Below, one piece after another: positions 17,025 through 25,911 of a stretch of 64,000 nucleotides of DNA; within the stretch, counting starts at the first letter, position 1; each line of letters starts with the position of its first letter. The translations under genes were made by a program, and so were the position numbers. The stretch lies in NCBI RefSeq assembly GCF_900142215.1, contig NZ_FRAC01000006.1:519584-583583 (forward strand), read 5' to 3'. This DNA comes from Anaerocolumna jejuensis DSM 15929. GTDB taxonomy: Bacteria > Bacillota > Clostridia > Lachnospirales > Lachnospiraceae. The notes under the pieces were generated by a model. It had not been told where the DNA came from. It did not search any database and saw nothing but the letters and a program-made list of their open reading frames with translations.

Positions 17025-19733
17025 TTATTTTCTTATAGGTAATTTATTTGTACAAAGCGGATAATTTGTACATCCGTAAAATTCCCCATATGGTCCCTTT
17101 CTTTTAGACATATACCCTCCACATACATTACATATAATCTGATTATTAATGATTTCTATATCATTCAGATTCATATCACAATTAGGGTAGTTCGTACAGC
17201 CGAGAAATAGTTTATGACTAGTTGAGTTTTCCCGGACTACAAGCTTACCTGTCTGACATCTTGGGCAATTTGGATTGTCATGTACTGTTTCCTCATCGGT
17301 CTTAAATTCATAATGTACTTTAAAACTCTTGATTAATTCACTTATAAACACTGATTGTGATTCATCGGGAGTTAACAAATAGGTTGCATTTTTTGTTCTT
17401 GTAATTGCAACATAAAATAATCTTCTTTCTTCTGCATAAGCATAATTGTCTTGGCTTGCAAGTATCATAGATAAAACTGGGTCATCAGAAATCTTGTTGG
17501 GAAAACCTAATAACTTGTTCTCAAGGTTAAGTATAATAACATTATCTGCTTCTAATCCCTTAGCTTTATGTGTTGTTAAATACCTTAATTTGAGCTTAGG
17601 ATATTTTTCATATACAATTTTTTCTTCATCAACACTAAACTCCTCATGGTCCTTCAATACATCTTTATCAAACCTGTTCCTACCAAGTATAGTTATTTCT
17701 GCTTCTTCTCCGAAATTATCTACTATTTCAGATATAACTTTACAAAAAGCTGTTATTACATCCCTTTTGTACCCAATGATTCTAAGTGGGTTACTATAAT
17801 GCTTATCTGATACCAAGTTTTTAGGTAATTGATTTTTATTCTGGATTATAAACTTCGCTGCAATATTTATAAGTTCTTGTGAGTTTCTATATGTTTTCTC
17901 AATTTTTAACAGTTCGTAGTACCCTAAATACTTGCCAAAGTCAGTAAACAAAGTAATGTCACTTCCAGCGAAACGATAGATGGACTGCCAATCATCACCC
18001 ACACATAATAATTTAGCTTTTGCTCTGTCTTTAATTTCTTTGATAAGGTTAAATCTACTCAAGGATATATCCTGATACTCATCAATTATGATATATTTGT
18101 AATCCAAAGTACCTCTACCTTGCCTAATACTTTCACTTGCGAGATTAATCATATCATCAAAATCTATCTGCCCACTGGACTTAAGGCTTTGTTGGTACTC
18201 ATCATATATAGGCTGCACAATGCTTAGGAAAAGCCTACTTCGTTCTATAAGGAATGCGTTGGACTGCATGTTAGCCTTAGTAAAAAGACTAGCAAAGGAA
18301 GTTTCATCATACCCATTTGATTTAAATAGTTTTATAAATGTAGACACTAGTTTGATGAATTCTTTGAAATACTTATTATCAGTCTTTTCAAATACTTGTT
18401 TATATATCATTGAATAATCAACCTCTTCAAACTTAACACCTTCGCTCTTTAATAACTTTTCAAGTTCTATAAGCAAAATACCCTCTTTATTAAAATAGGA
18501 GTAGGTTTCAAGTAGTTTGGTTTTATTTACTTTATGTTGCTCTCTTTTCCAACCAATACCATCAATATACTTTTTCTCTTCAATCTGGGTTAACCAAGGT
18601 GCGCGGTAATCCTTTGTAATACCAAAATGCTCAATATAAATATCATAATCAGGTAAGTAAAAATCCGGCTGATATGCTTTCTTATTTATATCTCCAGAAT
18701 CATAAGGATATCTTCTTTCATACTCATAATTGATACCATTTAAGTATAAGAAATTTGCTATCATTACTTCTTCCAAGGATTTTACAGTCTCTCCGTGTAA
18801 TGTATATTTTCTTACTTTTAAATCTGCCGCTACATACTCAACTTCTTTTTTTATATTGGTAACCTTACCTTTTAATGTTTCAAAATCAGCATTTTTATAG
18901 TGGTCATAACATTCGCCTAGACATTCAAATTGCTCCCAATCTTTCGGAATGTTCAAGTAATAGCTGAAAAAATTAATAATATTTTGTATTTGCTTCTTTT
19001 CATTAAAAGTACTTCTCCTAAAATATGCCTCTACTAATCGACTTAAATAACCATCCTCAGCAATAATATACTTTACAGGGTATGTATGCTTAATTATATC
19101 TAAACCTAGGCTATGAAAGGTTCTTACCTCTACCCCAATATGTAGCTTATTAGCTATTCTAGTTTTCATTTCTTCAGCAGCTTTGCGAGTGAATGAAATA
19201 AGCAAAATTTCACTTGGATTAATATTTTTGGTTTCTACCAAATACTTAACTTTACCTGATATAGTCAAAGTCTTTCCACTTCCGGCACCGGCCAATACAA
19301 GATTACTTTGCTCATCTACAACAACTGCTCTCCGTTGCTGGTCATCTAAAGACTTTCCATCAATATTATCAAAGAGAACCTTATGCTTTACCAATTCACT
19401 TTCAACAAATAGATTATTCCAGTCTTTAACCAGATTCGCAAGATTGGAATAAGTACTTAGAAATTCACTTATAAGAGGGTTTTTCAATTTAGAATATTTG
19501 CTCTTTGAAAACACCTTATATACTTCTTGGTATTTTAACTTTAAACTTTCCTCTTGAGGTCTGGTTATATAATCTTTCCTTAGTTGCAATATTTCAGATT
19601 CAAATATATCTAATTTTTCTAAATTCATTACAACATCTGGCTCTGTTTGTAGGCGTTTAAAATTTCTTTTACTAATATAAAAAACAGTAGAACCAATTAC
19701 TACTGTCGTTACTGCCATAAATTCAATCCACAT
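17025..19733 (-). CDS. UvrD/Rep-type helicase with N-terminal membrane segment and C-terminal zinc ribbons
   Basis: A 902-residue superfamily 1A helicase: Q motif (LDDQQRRAV), Walker A (AGAGSGKT, about 148-155), motif II (YIIIDEYQDIS), motif III (GDDWQSIYRFAGSD) and late motifs (YLTTHKAKGLE, RRLFYVAITR). The C-terminal 90 residues hold two topoisomerase-type zinc ribbons (C-x2-C ... C-x4-C). The first 20 residues (MAVTTVVIGSTVFYIS) could be a membrane anchor. This architecture resembles helicase IV-like proteins. Coupled to a Mrr-like nuclease, it probably supplies unwinding or translocation in a two-gene DNA-restriction system. The start has AAGGTGG 6 nt upstream. Confidence 0.85.
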   Translation of the reverse strand: MWIEFMAVTTVVIGSTVFYISKRNFKRLQTEPDVVMNLEKLDIFESEILQLRKDYITRPQEESLKLKYQEVYKVFSKSKYSKLKNPLISEFLSTYSNLANLVKDWNNLFVESELVKHKVLFDNIDGKSLDDQQRRAVVVDEQSNLVLAGAGSGKTLTISGKVKYLVETKNINPSEILLISFTRKAAEEMKTRIANKLHIGVEVRTFHSLGLDIIKHTYPVKYIIAEDGYLSRLVEAYFRRSTFNEKKQIQNIINFFSYYLNIPKDWEQFECLGECYDHYKNADFETLKGKVTNIKKEVEYVAADLKVRKYTLHGETVKSLEEVMIANFLYLNGINYEYERRYPYDSGDINKKAYQPDFYLPDYDIYIEHFGITKDYRAPWLTQIEEKKYIDGIGWKREQHKVNKTKLLETYSYFNKEGILLIELEKLLKSEGVKFEEVDYSMIYKQVFEKTDNKYFKEFIKLVSTFIKLFKSNGYDETSFASLFTKANMQSNAFLIERSRLFLSIVQPIYDEYQQSLKSSGQIDFDDMINLASESIRQGRGTLDYKYIIIDEYQDISLSRFNLIKEIKDRAKAKLLCVGDDWQSIYRFAGSDITLFTDFGKYLGYYELLKIEKTYRNSQELINIAAKFIIQNKNQLPKNLVSDKHYSNPLRIIGYKRDVITAFCKVISEIVDNFGEEAEITILGRNRFDKDVLKDHEEFSVDEEKIVYEKYPKLKLRYLTTHKAKGLEADNVIILNLENKLLGFPNKISDDPVLSMILASQDNYAYAEERRLFYVAITRTKNATYLLTPDESQSVFISELIKSFKVHYEFKTDEETVHDNPNCPRCQTGKLVVRENSTSHKLFLGCTNYPNCDMNLNDIEIINNQIICNVCGGYMSKRKGPYGEFYGCTNYPLCTNKLPIRK

Positions 19734-19874
19734 AGCTTTCCACCTTTATTACTTATTTATTTGACAATGATTTGCAGATTTCCCCATAAATAATTATAGG
19801 CGAATTGATAAAATATGGCAATGCCTATTATAAGATAATATAAAAGACACCCGGCTAAAGGTGCCTCTACTTTA

Positions 19875-21091
19875 TTATTGTAAAACTGTCTTATTTAGGT
19901 TTTCCATATAGGAATAAACCTCAGGTACTTGTGCTTTTAGCTTATTACTATACAAAAGGTAATCTTTAAAGGTTGTTGCAAAAAACTCAGTAGCCTGACT
20001 TGTCGCATACCCTGCGTTTGCACCACTGCCGGATTCTTTATAAGTGGATTTAAACTTTTCAAAAAGTGCTTGAAAGTCTGAGTTGTTTGATAGATATGTA
20101 CCGTTTGAATAAGTATAATCAATAAAATGCCCAAATTCGTGAACGGCATTTTGTTGGCTTGCCTGCCTTATGTCTACCCTAATACTAATAACTTGTATTT
20201 ATAGTTGCAGAGAGCTGTGTAATAATCTGCATTACTACTACCAATTACCAATTTTTCATCTGTTAAGATAAAAGTCCAACCGTCACTCACAAAGCGAACC
20301 ATTGCCTTTTTAGGAATACTGGTAAGCCATGGTTTTGCTTGTTTGACATAGGTATCTGATAGGGATGTATCATAGATTATGCCATCAGATAGCTGTTTGT
20401 AAGTAATAGTACCCCTTTTATCAGCAAGAATATTTTCACTTTCATAGCCTGAAATTGCTGCGGTATTTAGGCTTGTAGTAGTTGCTGCGCTTGGATTACA
20501 TAAAGCATCGTAGAAATTATACACATTAGTTGGCAACTTGGATTTACTTATAAATGCACTAAAATACTGAGCAAATAACACATGTGCTGAGATACTTGTT
20601 GTGGGATTACCTGCCACATAATCATTGTATATAGCTTTAAATATAGGCTCAATCGAGATATACCCATAATAATTGGTATCTAAATAATACCCAACTGCTG
20701 TATACAGTACATTTTTAACATCTTTGATTGATGCTGTTGTGATAACAAAGGTCTGGCAGGACTTGTTATCCGCGCTTGGTACAATAACACCTACAATCTT
20801 ACTTTTACTATCCTTAATTATTGTAGCATAAGTAAAATCTGTATCAATGTCTGCAAGACTTTTTACTATATAAATAGTACTCGCTGATTTGAAAGCATTA
20901 TAGAGGTCTGTTGGTACTGCCGCTGTATATTTACTGATTGTCTGTGCTTTGCTTTTTGATACCCCTTTATAATAGGTGTTGCAATCATATTGCTTATAGC
21001 CCTCGGCAGCACTTACTGCCACGGTCTGTGTTACTAGTAGGACTGTTAATGCTAAAAGTATTGTACTTAATAATTTTATTGTTCTCTTCAT
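19875..21091 (-). pseudogene. Secreted anthrax-lethal-factor-like (ATLF) zinc metalloprotease, frameshifted
   Basis: The intact 5' part (start 21091, RBS AAAAGG) has a signal peptide (MKRTIKLLSTILLALTVLLV to VSA) and a 275-residue mature region. Its frame stops at 20174 after YKYKLLVLG. In the next frame the reading continues as ISIRVDIRQASQQNAVHEF then GHFIDY, with zinc motif HEFGH at 20141-20127, followed by ATEFFATTFKDYL (the third-ligand Glu) and a stop at 19875. HExxH plus E-x-FA-x-x-F is the gluzincin pattern of the ATLF domain. The two parts fit end to end with one frameshift near 20175-20190. No slippery heptamer is obvious, so this is a decayed gene, a sequencing error or, less likely, programmed frameshifting. 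Confidence 0.8.
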
Positions 21092-21117
21092 TGGTTTTAC
21101 CTTTTCTTTCTGTAATC

Positions 21118-21792
21118 CTAATCTAATGCTGAATTATCTTTAATAGTAAATATGTTTCTGTAGGCTGCGTTCGCAATCCTCGCCAATTGCCTTACATCCT
21201 CATTAGTAAGGTTATTTATATCAAAGGCTTCATAATCTGCACCAAATATTGCAGAATACATTGGATTAGCCACTGAAATAAAATATTCCAAGATTGCTCG
21301 GTCAAGATTTTGTGTACCTATACTGCCGAATATCTTAGGAACCTTTACTATTTCATCATACTGAGATGATTCAGTATTTAGATTCAATCTTTCTACTACC
21401 CTTCTTCCTCTTAATATTGTTGGGAAAGGTACTAATAAGCAGTCGGTACACTCCGGGTTATAAACCAACCAGAAAGGTGTAACCTCTTGCGTTAGTAACT
21501 TTTGCTTTCTACCAAAAAAATTGAATTGGTTATATTCAATTTCACGGTCAAAATGGGTTCTGATTTCAAGTTCCAACTTAAAGATTGGATTTCTTTTTAA
21601 TAGAAAGTCCTCTTCTGTCAAATAAGCATCGCAATCAATTCCATAATCCTCTGGTCTTAGGTCAATATAAAATCTTTTAAACTGCTCCTTGGCTGCCTGA
21701 TAAGCTCTATTGTTGTTTACCTCATATAACGAGGATTCAAAATGCTTTCCTGTGTATCCTTGCGCCACACTTTCTAAACCTGCTTGTATCAT
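21118..21792 (-). CDS. Hypothetical protein, 224 residues
   Basis: A soluble protein starting 26 bp upstream of the metalloprotease gene, with RBS GAAGGG. It contains DYGIDCDAYLTEEDF and FKLELEIRTHF, an Asp followed by an E-x-E strand that loosely recalls a degenerate nuclease or nucleotidyltransferase core, but the catalytic pattern is incomplete. I do not recognise the family. Confidence 0.55.
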   Translation of the reverse strand: MIQAGLESVAQGYTGKHFESSLYEVNNNRAYQAAKEQFKRFYIDLRPEDYGIDCDAYLTEEDFLLKRNPIFKLELEIRTHFDREIEYNQFNFFGRKQKLLTQEVTPFWLVYNPECTDCLLVPFPTILRGRRVVERLNLNTESSQYDEIVKVPKIFGSIGTQNLDRAILEYFISVANPMYSAIFGADYEAFDINNLTNEDVRQLARIANAAYRNIFTIKDNSALD

Positions 21793-22365
21793 GGTGAATA
21801 CCCTTCTTTCTCTTATTCCAAAATAAAGGGGACATCAAATTTACAAGTTTCCTTGTAATCTCAACGTCCCTTAACTCTTTTTGATGGCAAATTCATTTTT
21901 TAACATCAACTGTGCCACTTGTGTAATTATCAATTGTAATAGTGCCATCAACATTTTTCTTGTTGGCATTTATACATTATGATAGTGCCATCAAATTACC
22001 CTTTCATTTCAAGTCTTTTACCCTCAAATTCTATTTTTACACCTAAAATTACATCCTACTCTCAAGATTTTCGCTTTGTACTGGTCTGTAAGGTTCAGAT
22101 TCAGGTTTTTGACCACCTTTAGGGGCAATAGTTAGGGAAAATTAGGGTAAGGGTAATTTTTGCGAATCTGGTCGTTTTACGGCTTCGGTAAAAATTATCT
22201 TCCATTTGAGTTTCCTTACCATTGCTACGAATATGCCATCATACTCTGAAATGTTGCTATTATAGTGATGCTAAATTAGGTATTAGTGATGTTGATTTAA
22301 CAACAATGATGGCAATATTGGATGTAGTGATGCTGATTTTGTAATGCTGCCATCAAATTTCCTTG
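21793..22365. repeat. Non-coding spacer with iterated TGCCATCA/TGATGGCA
   Basis: 570 bp without a gene. Exact copies occur at 21882-21889, 21943-21950, 21986-21993, 22234-22241, 22307-22314 and 22348-22355, in both orientations. TAGTGATG is repeated three times (about 22263, 22284, 22325). Six copies of an 8-mer in about 475 bp is far above chance (about 0.01-0.02 expected at even base composition). It could be iterons (origin or partition), an operator cluster or oriT. Confidence 0.6.
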
Positions 22366-22938
22366 CTATGAAGCCATTTCTATTGTGAATTGAAAAATCT
22401 TCGCCAGTGCTGTAAAACAGCAAGGATTATTTATTACAAAGGAAATTATTTCATCCAAATGTTCAAACTCTTGTATTAGCGCTCTCATTTTTAAATGAGC
22501 TTTCTTATCATTCTGAATACAGTGATTTAGTAATATCCAAAGGTTTTTACCCACCTCTAAATCAATATATTCACACATATCCATAAAATTCTTTATGTAG
22601 TATTGAATATCTGCAGTTGCTTCTACCGCACCAAATTCATCTTCTGCTTTGTTATCTGTTATTAAATCTGTATGGATACCCTCATACCCCATTATTGTTT
22701 CAGTACTATCAAGGAGAGCCACTTCGCATTTCTTAGCACGTTCCAAGGCAGAAACTCGTTCACACATTTCAGCATATGCAGATAACTCAACCGTACCAAT
22801 GTCCTTTTTACCCTCTACTATCTTTATGTAAGCCTCGCTCAACCACTCTTGCTCAATCTGTTTTGTGGGATTGAGATTTAACTGTGCCACCTTAGGCATT
22901 ACTGCATATACATCTTTATTTACACTAAATGTTACCAT
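22366..22938 (-). CDS. Hypothetical helical protein, 190 residues
   Basis: A mostly helical soluble protein. It begins 22366-22938 with ATG after AAGGGTG and lies directly beside the TGCCATCA-repeat spacer. The family is not recognised and no catalytic motif is visible. If the spacer is a replication or partition site, this and the following membrane genes would be candidates for binding it, but that is speculation. Confidence 0.5.
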   Translation of the reverse strand: MVTFSVNKDVYAVMPKVAQLNLNPTKQIEQEWLSEAYIKIVEGKKDIGTVELSAYAEMCERVSALERAKKCEVALLDSTETIMGYEGIHTDLITDNKAEDEFGAVEATADIQYYIKNFMDMCEYIDLEVGKNLWILLNHCIQNDKKAHLKMRALIQEFEHLDEIISFVINNPCCFTALAKIFQFTIEMAS

Positions 22939-22993
22939 TGCTATAACACCCTTTCTTATGAAAAATACCCTTCTCTTAATGCTCTACTCTATA

Positions 22994-23113
22994 CTAATCG
23001 TCGTTATCAGGATTGTGTTTACGTTTGGGCTTAGGTTTTTTTGAACTATCACCACTGCCTGATGCTAATATTACTAATCCAATTACTACTATTATAATGA
23101 TAACTCCATCCAT
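22994..23113 (-). CDS. Tiny membrane-anchored basic protein, 39 residues
   Basis: A short frame with ATG at 23113 and upstream GAAAGAAGG. It encodes MDGVIIIIVVIGLVILASGS followed by a Lys/Pro-rich tail (KKPKPKRKHNPDNDD): one membrane helix and a charged cytoplasmic tail. It lies 15 bp after the next upstream gene and so within the same operon as two other single-span proteins. Function unknown. Confidence 0.6.
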   Translation of the reverse strand: MDGVIIIIVVIGLVILASGSGDSSKKPKPKRKHNPDNDD

Positions 23114-23128
23114 GCTGTTACCTTCTTT

Positions 23129-23638
23129 CTATTGTTGAACTACTATAACCATATCTCTAGTTGCCAGCTCCCACTCAAAGCCATCGTCATCCCAGCCGAT
23201 TAATGTTACTGTACACTCATATCTACCCGGCTCTAAATCAGCAGATAACTTATCTTTATCAACGCCAAATAACCATTCTATCAATTTGCTTTTATAAACA
23301 ACTTCACCTGTTTCATTTACTGTGATTATTGCTTGGGCTGATTCAGTTATGTTAGTACTAATATTTAATTCACCCTCTGCTGTACCATCTGTAAATACTA
23401 CTACTTTACTACATGTAAGCTTATGTTCCAGTTCCTGCTTCTTTAATTCTTTACCTATATTAACTACTGCTGTAACCACAAGAACTAATATTAGTAATAA
23501 AGCAATACCACCAAATAACACTCTCCTCTTCATTGTTTCATATTCAGCAATAATTAAACGTTCATCAAATGGACTAATAAGTCCCAATTTTGCACATTCT
23601 CTCAATCTTGCACATTCTCTCAATTTATATTCTTTCAT
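23129..23638 (-). CDS. Single-span membrane protein with extracytoplasmic beta domain
   Basis: The start chosen is the ATG at 23638, preceded by AGGAGGG. The protein has a basic cytoplasmic N-terminus (about 38 residues), one membrane span (GIALLLILVLVVTAVVNI) and a beta-rich domain ending YECTVTLIGWDDDG ... DMVIVVQQ. The domain is paralogous to that of the next gene (shared DLEPG-x-Y-x-C and terminal VVQQ/TIQQ). It probably displays an Ig-like domain outside the membrane. Confidence 0.6.
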   Translation of the reverse strand: MKEYKLRECARLRECAKLGLISPFDERLIIAEYETMKRRVLFGGIALLLILVLVVTAVVNIGKELKKQELEHKLTCSKVVVFTDGTAEGELNISTNITESAQAIITVNETGEVVYKSKLIEWLFGVDKDKLSADLEPGRYECTVTLIGWDDDGFEWELATRDMVIVVQQ

Positions 23639-23655
23639 TTTGATTACCCTCCTCA

Positions 23656-24051
23656 TTACTGCTGTATTGTTATCTGCATATCTTTTGTTTCAAGAGTTAC
23701 TACACTACCACTACTATTTAAACCTTGAAATGCAACCTTGCAATCATATGTACCCGGTTCCAAGTCAATACCCAGCTTATCACTATCTACAAAACCACCC
23801 TTTGGTAACATTGCGCTTTTATATATGATAATTTTGGTATCCTCTCTATAAATAACTGCTTGGACTGTTTTATGTGTTCTGTTGCTTATACCCAAATTAC
23901 CTGCGGTTGTACCCTCTGCATATACTACGGTATCATTACAGTTAAGATAAAGTTCATTTGCATTCACTGAATTATAAATACCAAAAATGTAAATAACAAT
24001 CATGATAAGGATACCTACTGGTCCTATATTAGTGTTATTTGATGTTACCAT
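23656..24051 (-). CDS. Paralogue: single-span membrane protein with beta domain
   Basis: The start is set at the ATG at 24051, preceded by GAGGGGGA; a longer frame to 24201 would place 50 basic residues before the span and overlap the upstream gene. One membrane span (ILIMIVIYIFGIY) is followed by a domain containing GNLGISNRTHKTVQAVIY and DLEPGTYDCKVAF. It is similar in order and motif to the gene downstream, so this is a tandem duplication. Confidence 0.6.
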   Translation of the reverse strand: MVTSNNTNIGPVGILIMIVIYIFGIYNSVNANELYLNCNDTVVYAEGTTAGNLGISNRTHKTVQAVIYREDTKIIIYKSAMLPKGGFVDSDKLGIDLEPGTYDCKVAFQGLNSSGSVVTLETKDMQITIQQ

Positions 24052-24080
24052 TACAATCTCCCCCTCATTACTTCCCCACT

Positions 24081-24395
24081 TCACATTCCAAGCTCGCGAG
24101 CCATACCATCTATAATTCTTTTGATTACCTCGGTTTTTGTGATACCCCATAACTCTGCATATCTTCCTAATTTTACTTTCTGCGCCGGGGTCACATACCA
24201 CCCGGTAGGTGTTGTTTCCTCTTCAATCCTATATATTATCCTCGCGACCTGTTTCTCTTTTGGTAATCTTAGATTATCTATCTTCTTTCCTATCATTAAC
24301 TCTTGGCTCATATTGTACTTTGCTACATAAGTCTGTAACACTGCCAACTGTTTACTATCTAATCTTGCATGTACCTGCGCTTTTTTATCTAACAT
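24081..24395 (-). CDS. Small probable DNA-binding protein (two RHH-like segments)
   Basis: About 104 residues with the start at the ATG at 24395 (GAGGGGG 9 nt upstream). VHARLDSKQLAVLQTYVA and YVTPAQKVKLGRYAELWG, then TKTEVIKRIIDGM, look like two strand-helix-helix units of the ribbon-helix-helix kind. Such proteins are common regulators or accessory mobilisation proteins in conjugative elements. Family assignment is tentative. Confidence 0.45.
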   Translation of the reverse strand: MLDKKAQVHARLDSKQLAVLQTYVAKYNMSQELMIGKKIDNLRLPKEKQVARIIYRIEEETTPTGWYVTPAQKVKLGRYAELWGITKTEVIKRIIDGMARELGM

Positions 24396-24404
24396 TTTTC
24401 TCAA

Positions 24405-24703
24405 CCCCCTCTTGTTGATGATAAAATAACGCTGATTTTTTCATCTGTCAAGAAGATTGTAAAGAAATTTTAGTGCTTCAAAGCCTTGATTTTAAAGGGT
24501 TTCTTGAATCGCTTGTGTGGGGAGATTGAGATTGTAAGGAGAAAAAAAGTATAAACTTTTTATAAAGTGAGTTTATAGTTGGGACATAAATATAGAGATA
24601 CCCTGAGACTGTATAGGATGTGGTGTCGATAGAAAAGATAAAAGGTGCAGATAAAACCTGCACCTTCAACTTTAGATATATGAATTTTCTACTCAATTTC
24701 TAG
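24405..24703. other. Non-coding spacer with terminator
   Basis: No supported gene. It holds a hairpin (AAGGTGCAG / CTGCACCTT, 24642-24666) that ends the gene at 24704, and GTTGGGACATAAATAT near 24578. Confidence 0.4.
24642..24666 (-). terminator. Hairpin after the 24704 gene
   Basis: A 9-bp perfect stem AAGGTGCAG / CTGCACCTT with a 7-nt loop, followed by TTATCTTTTC on the minus strand. Confidence 0.7.
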
Positions 24704-25141
24704 TTAGTGTTGCTCTATCTCTTTAGATATTACCTCTATTTCGAGTTTTGCTTCACCTGTTTTTGCATAGATAGCACTAGTGGAAAAGTAATCTGTACCT
24801 GATACCGCAGGTATTCTTGCTTGTTCTGATAGTCCTCCATCAATAGGAGTATACCCATATTGTTCCATTACTACCTTTATCATTCTACCCACATTCTGCC
24901 TAGCGGTAGGGTTTTTGTCATTACCAAGGTAAACAACAGGGAAATTGGAATGTTCATTAAACATTATCTCTAGCTCTTTACCTATTAACGTTAGTACTGG
25001 TAAACCCATTTCTGAGGCAATTATCATTTTATTAACACTTTCAGGCTTAACCAAAAAGTTCATTACCTCATCAACACCTACTTTTACTCCATGTGCATTG
25101 AGCATTTTAGTCTTTCTTAGAAAATCATCTTTAAATCCCAT
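24704..25141 (-). CDS. Hypothetical protein, 145 residues
   Basis: Starts at the ATG at 25141 (AAAGGGG upstream). It has a mixed alpha/beta composition and hydrophobic strands (FPVVYLGND). No known motif. It is preceded by a well-formed promoter with two dyad repeats (25177-25239), so it is probably a regulated single gene. Confidence 0.5.
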   Translation of the reverse strand: MGFKDDFLRKTKMLNAHGVKVGVDEVMNFLVKPESVNKMIIASEMGLPVLTLIGKELEIMFNEHSNFPVVYLGNDKNPTARQNVGRMIKVVMEQYGYTPIDGGLSEQARIPAVSGTDYFSTSAIYAKTGEAKLEIEVISKEIEQH

Positions 25142-25176
25142 AATTGTTACCCCTTTCATTATTTACAATTAATACT

Positions 25177-25239
25177 GCATATATGTAGTATTAAATTAAC
25201 TTGTGCATTTAATATAGCATATGTGTAGTATTAATGCAA
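25177..25239 (-). promoter_or_regulatory. Promoter with two operator-like dyads
   Basis: On the minus strand TTGCAT (25239-25234) and TATATT (25216-25211) are 17 bp apart. The plus-strand word GCATATGTGTAGTATTAA fills the spacer (25217-25234), and GCATATATGTAGTATTAA repeats 40 bp downstream (25177-25194). Each is close to a palindrome (AATACTRCAYATATGYAGTATT-like halves), consistent with a repressor site. Confidence 0.6.
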
Positions 25240-25302
25240 TATCTTTTACATTATTCTTTTAATATTTTTATTAGCCTAACCTTTTGTATTTATCGGGGCA
25301 CA

Positions 25303-25340
25303 GAGAGAGGGACAAAGTGTTTTCACTTTGTCCCTCTCTG
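25303..25340 (-). terminator. Hairpin after the 25392 gene
   Basis: AGAGAGGGACAAAGTG pairs with CACTTTGTCCCTCTCT. CGGGGCACA precedes it, as in the dispersed hairpin family. Confidence 0.6.
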
Positions 25341-25391
25341 TTCATCTGTATTAATCATTTTATTAAGTTATACCGATGGTAGTAATATTAC

Positions 25392-25667
25392 TTAATCATC
25401 TACGCTTCCTAGTATCATAGGAGCTGCTTTACTCTGATTGTTCAGAACTTTCTCATACACTTCTGTTTTTATCTCATTTTCTCTATCATTTCTACCCTGA
25501 TTATAAGCATCCTTTTTTTGTTTCATATTACTTATTTTACTTTGCGAATATTTTCCTTGGAATAAACCTTCTATACCCTTTTGGGAAAATCCTTTATCAA
25601 TCAAGCCATGAATTAATACTGTTTCTTCCTCTGGACTTAAATTAGGTTGTTTTTTCTTCTTACCCAT
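25392..25667 (-). CDS. Small HTH-like protein, 91 residues
   Basis: Residues 10-55 (SPEEETVLIHGLIDKGFSQ, KGIEGLFQGKYSQSKISNM) form a predicted helix-turn-helix with a 'SQSKISNMK' recognition helix, flanked by basic residues. It probably binds DNA. ATG follows AGGTGA. It is monocistronic between hairpins. Confidence 0.5.
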   Translation of the reverse strand: MGKKKKQPNLSPEEETVLIHGLIDKGFSQKGIEGLFQGKYSQSKISNMKQKKDAYNQGRNDRENEIKTEVYEKVLNNQSKAAPMILGSVDD

Positions 25668-25817
25668 TATTATTCACCTCACTTTTTATTGATTATTATT
25701 TAATGCATTGCTCTAACTATGATAAATAGTGTCTTCCAAAAGGTCTAATATATTCAACCTTATTATTCCAATGATTTTAAATTATACAAAATTACTTTAC
25801 GGGGCTCATTGGTAAAG

Positions 25818-25849
25818 AGAAGGCACGACATTTTTATGTCGTGCCTTCT
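25818..25849 (-). terminator. Perfect hairpin after the SEC-C gene
   Basis: AGAAGGCACGACA pairs with TGTCGTGCCTTCT (13 bp). CGGGGC lies 19 bp to the left. Confidence 0.65.
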
Positions 25850-25911
25850 GTGCCTATCTATTCCATATTATATTTTGAAGTTATTTATTGCTTCTTCCTA
25901 TCCAATACCCG

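Noticed and set aside
21118..21792. Nuclease assignment for the 224-residue protein
   Set aside because: Only a weak acidic pattern; the Lys of an ExK motif is missing.
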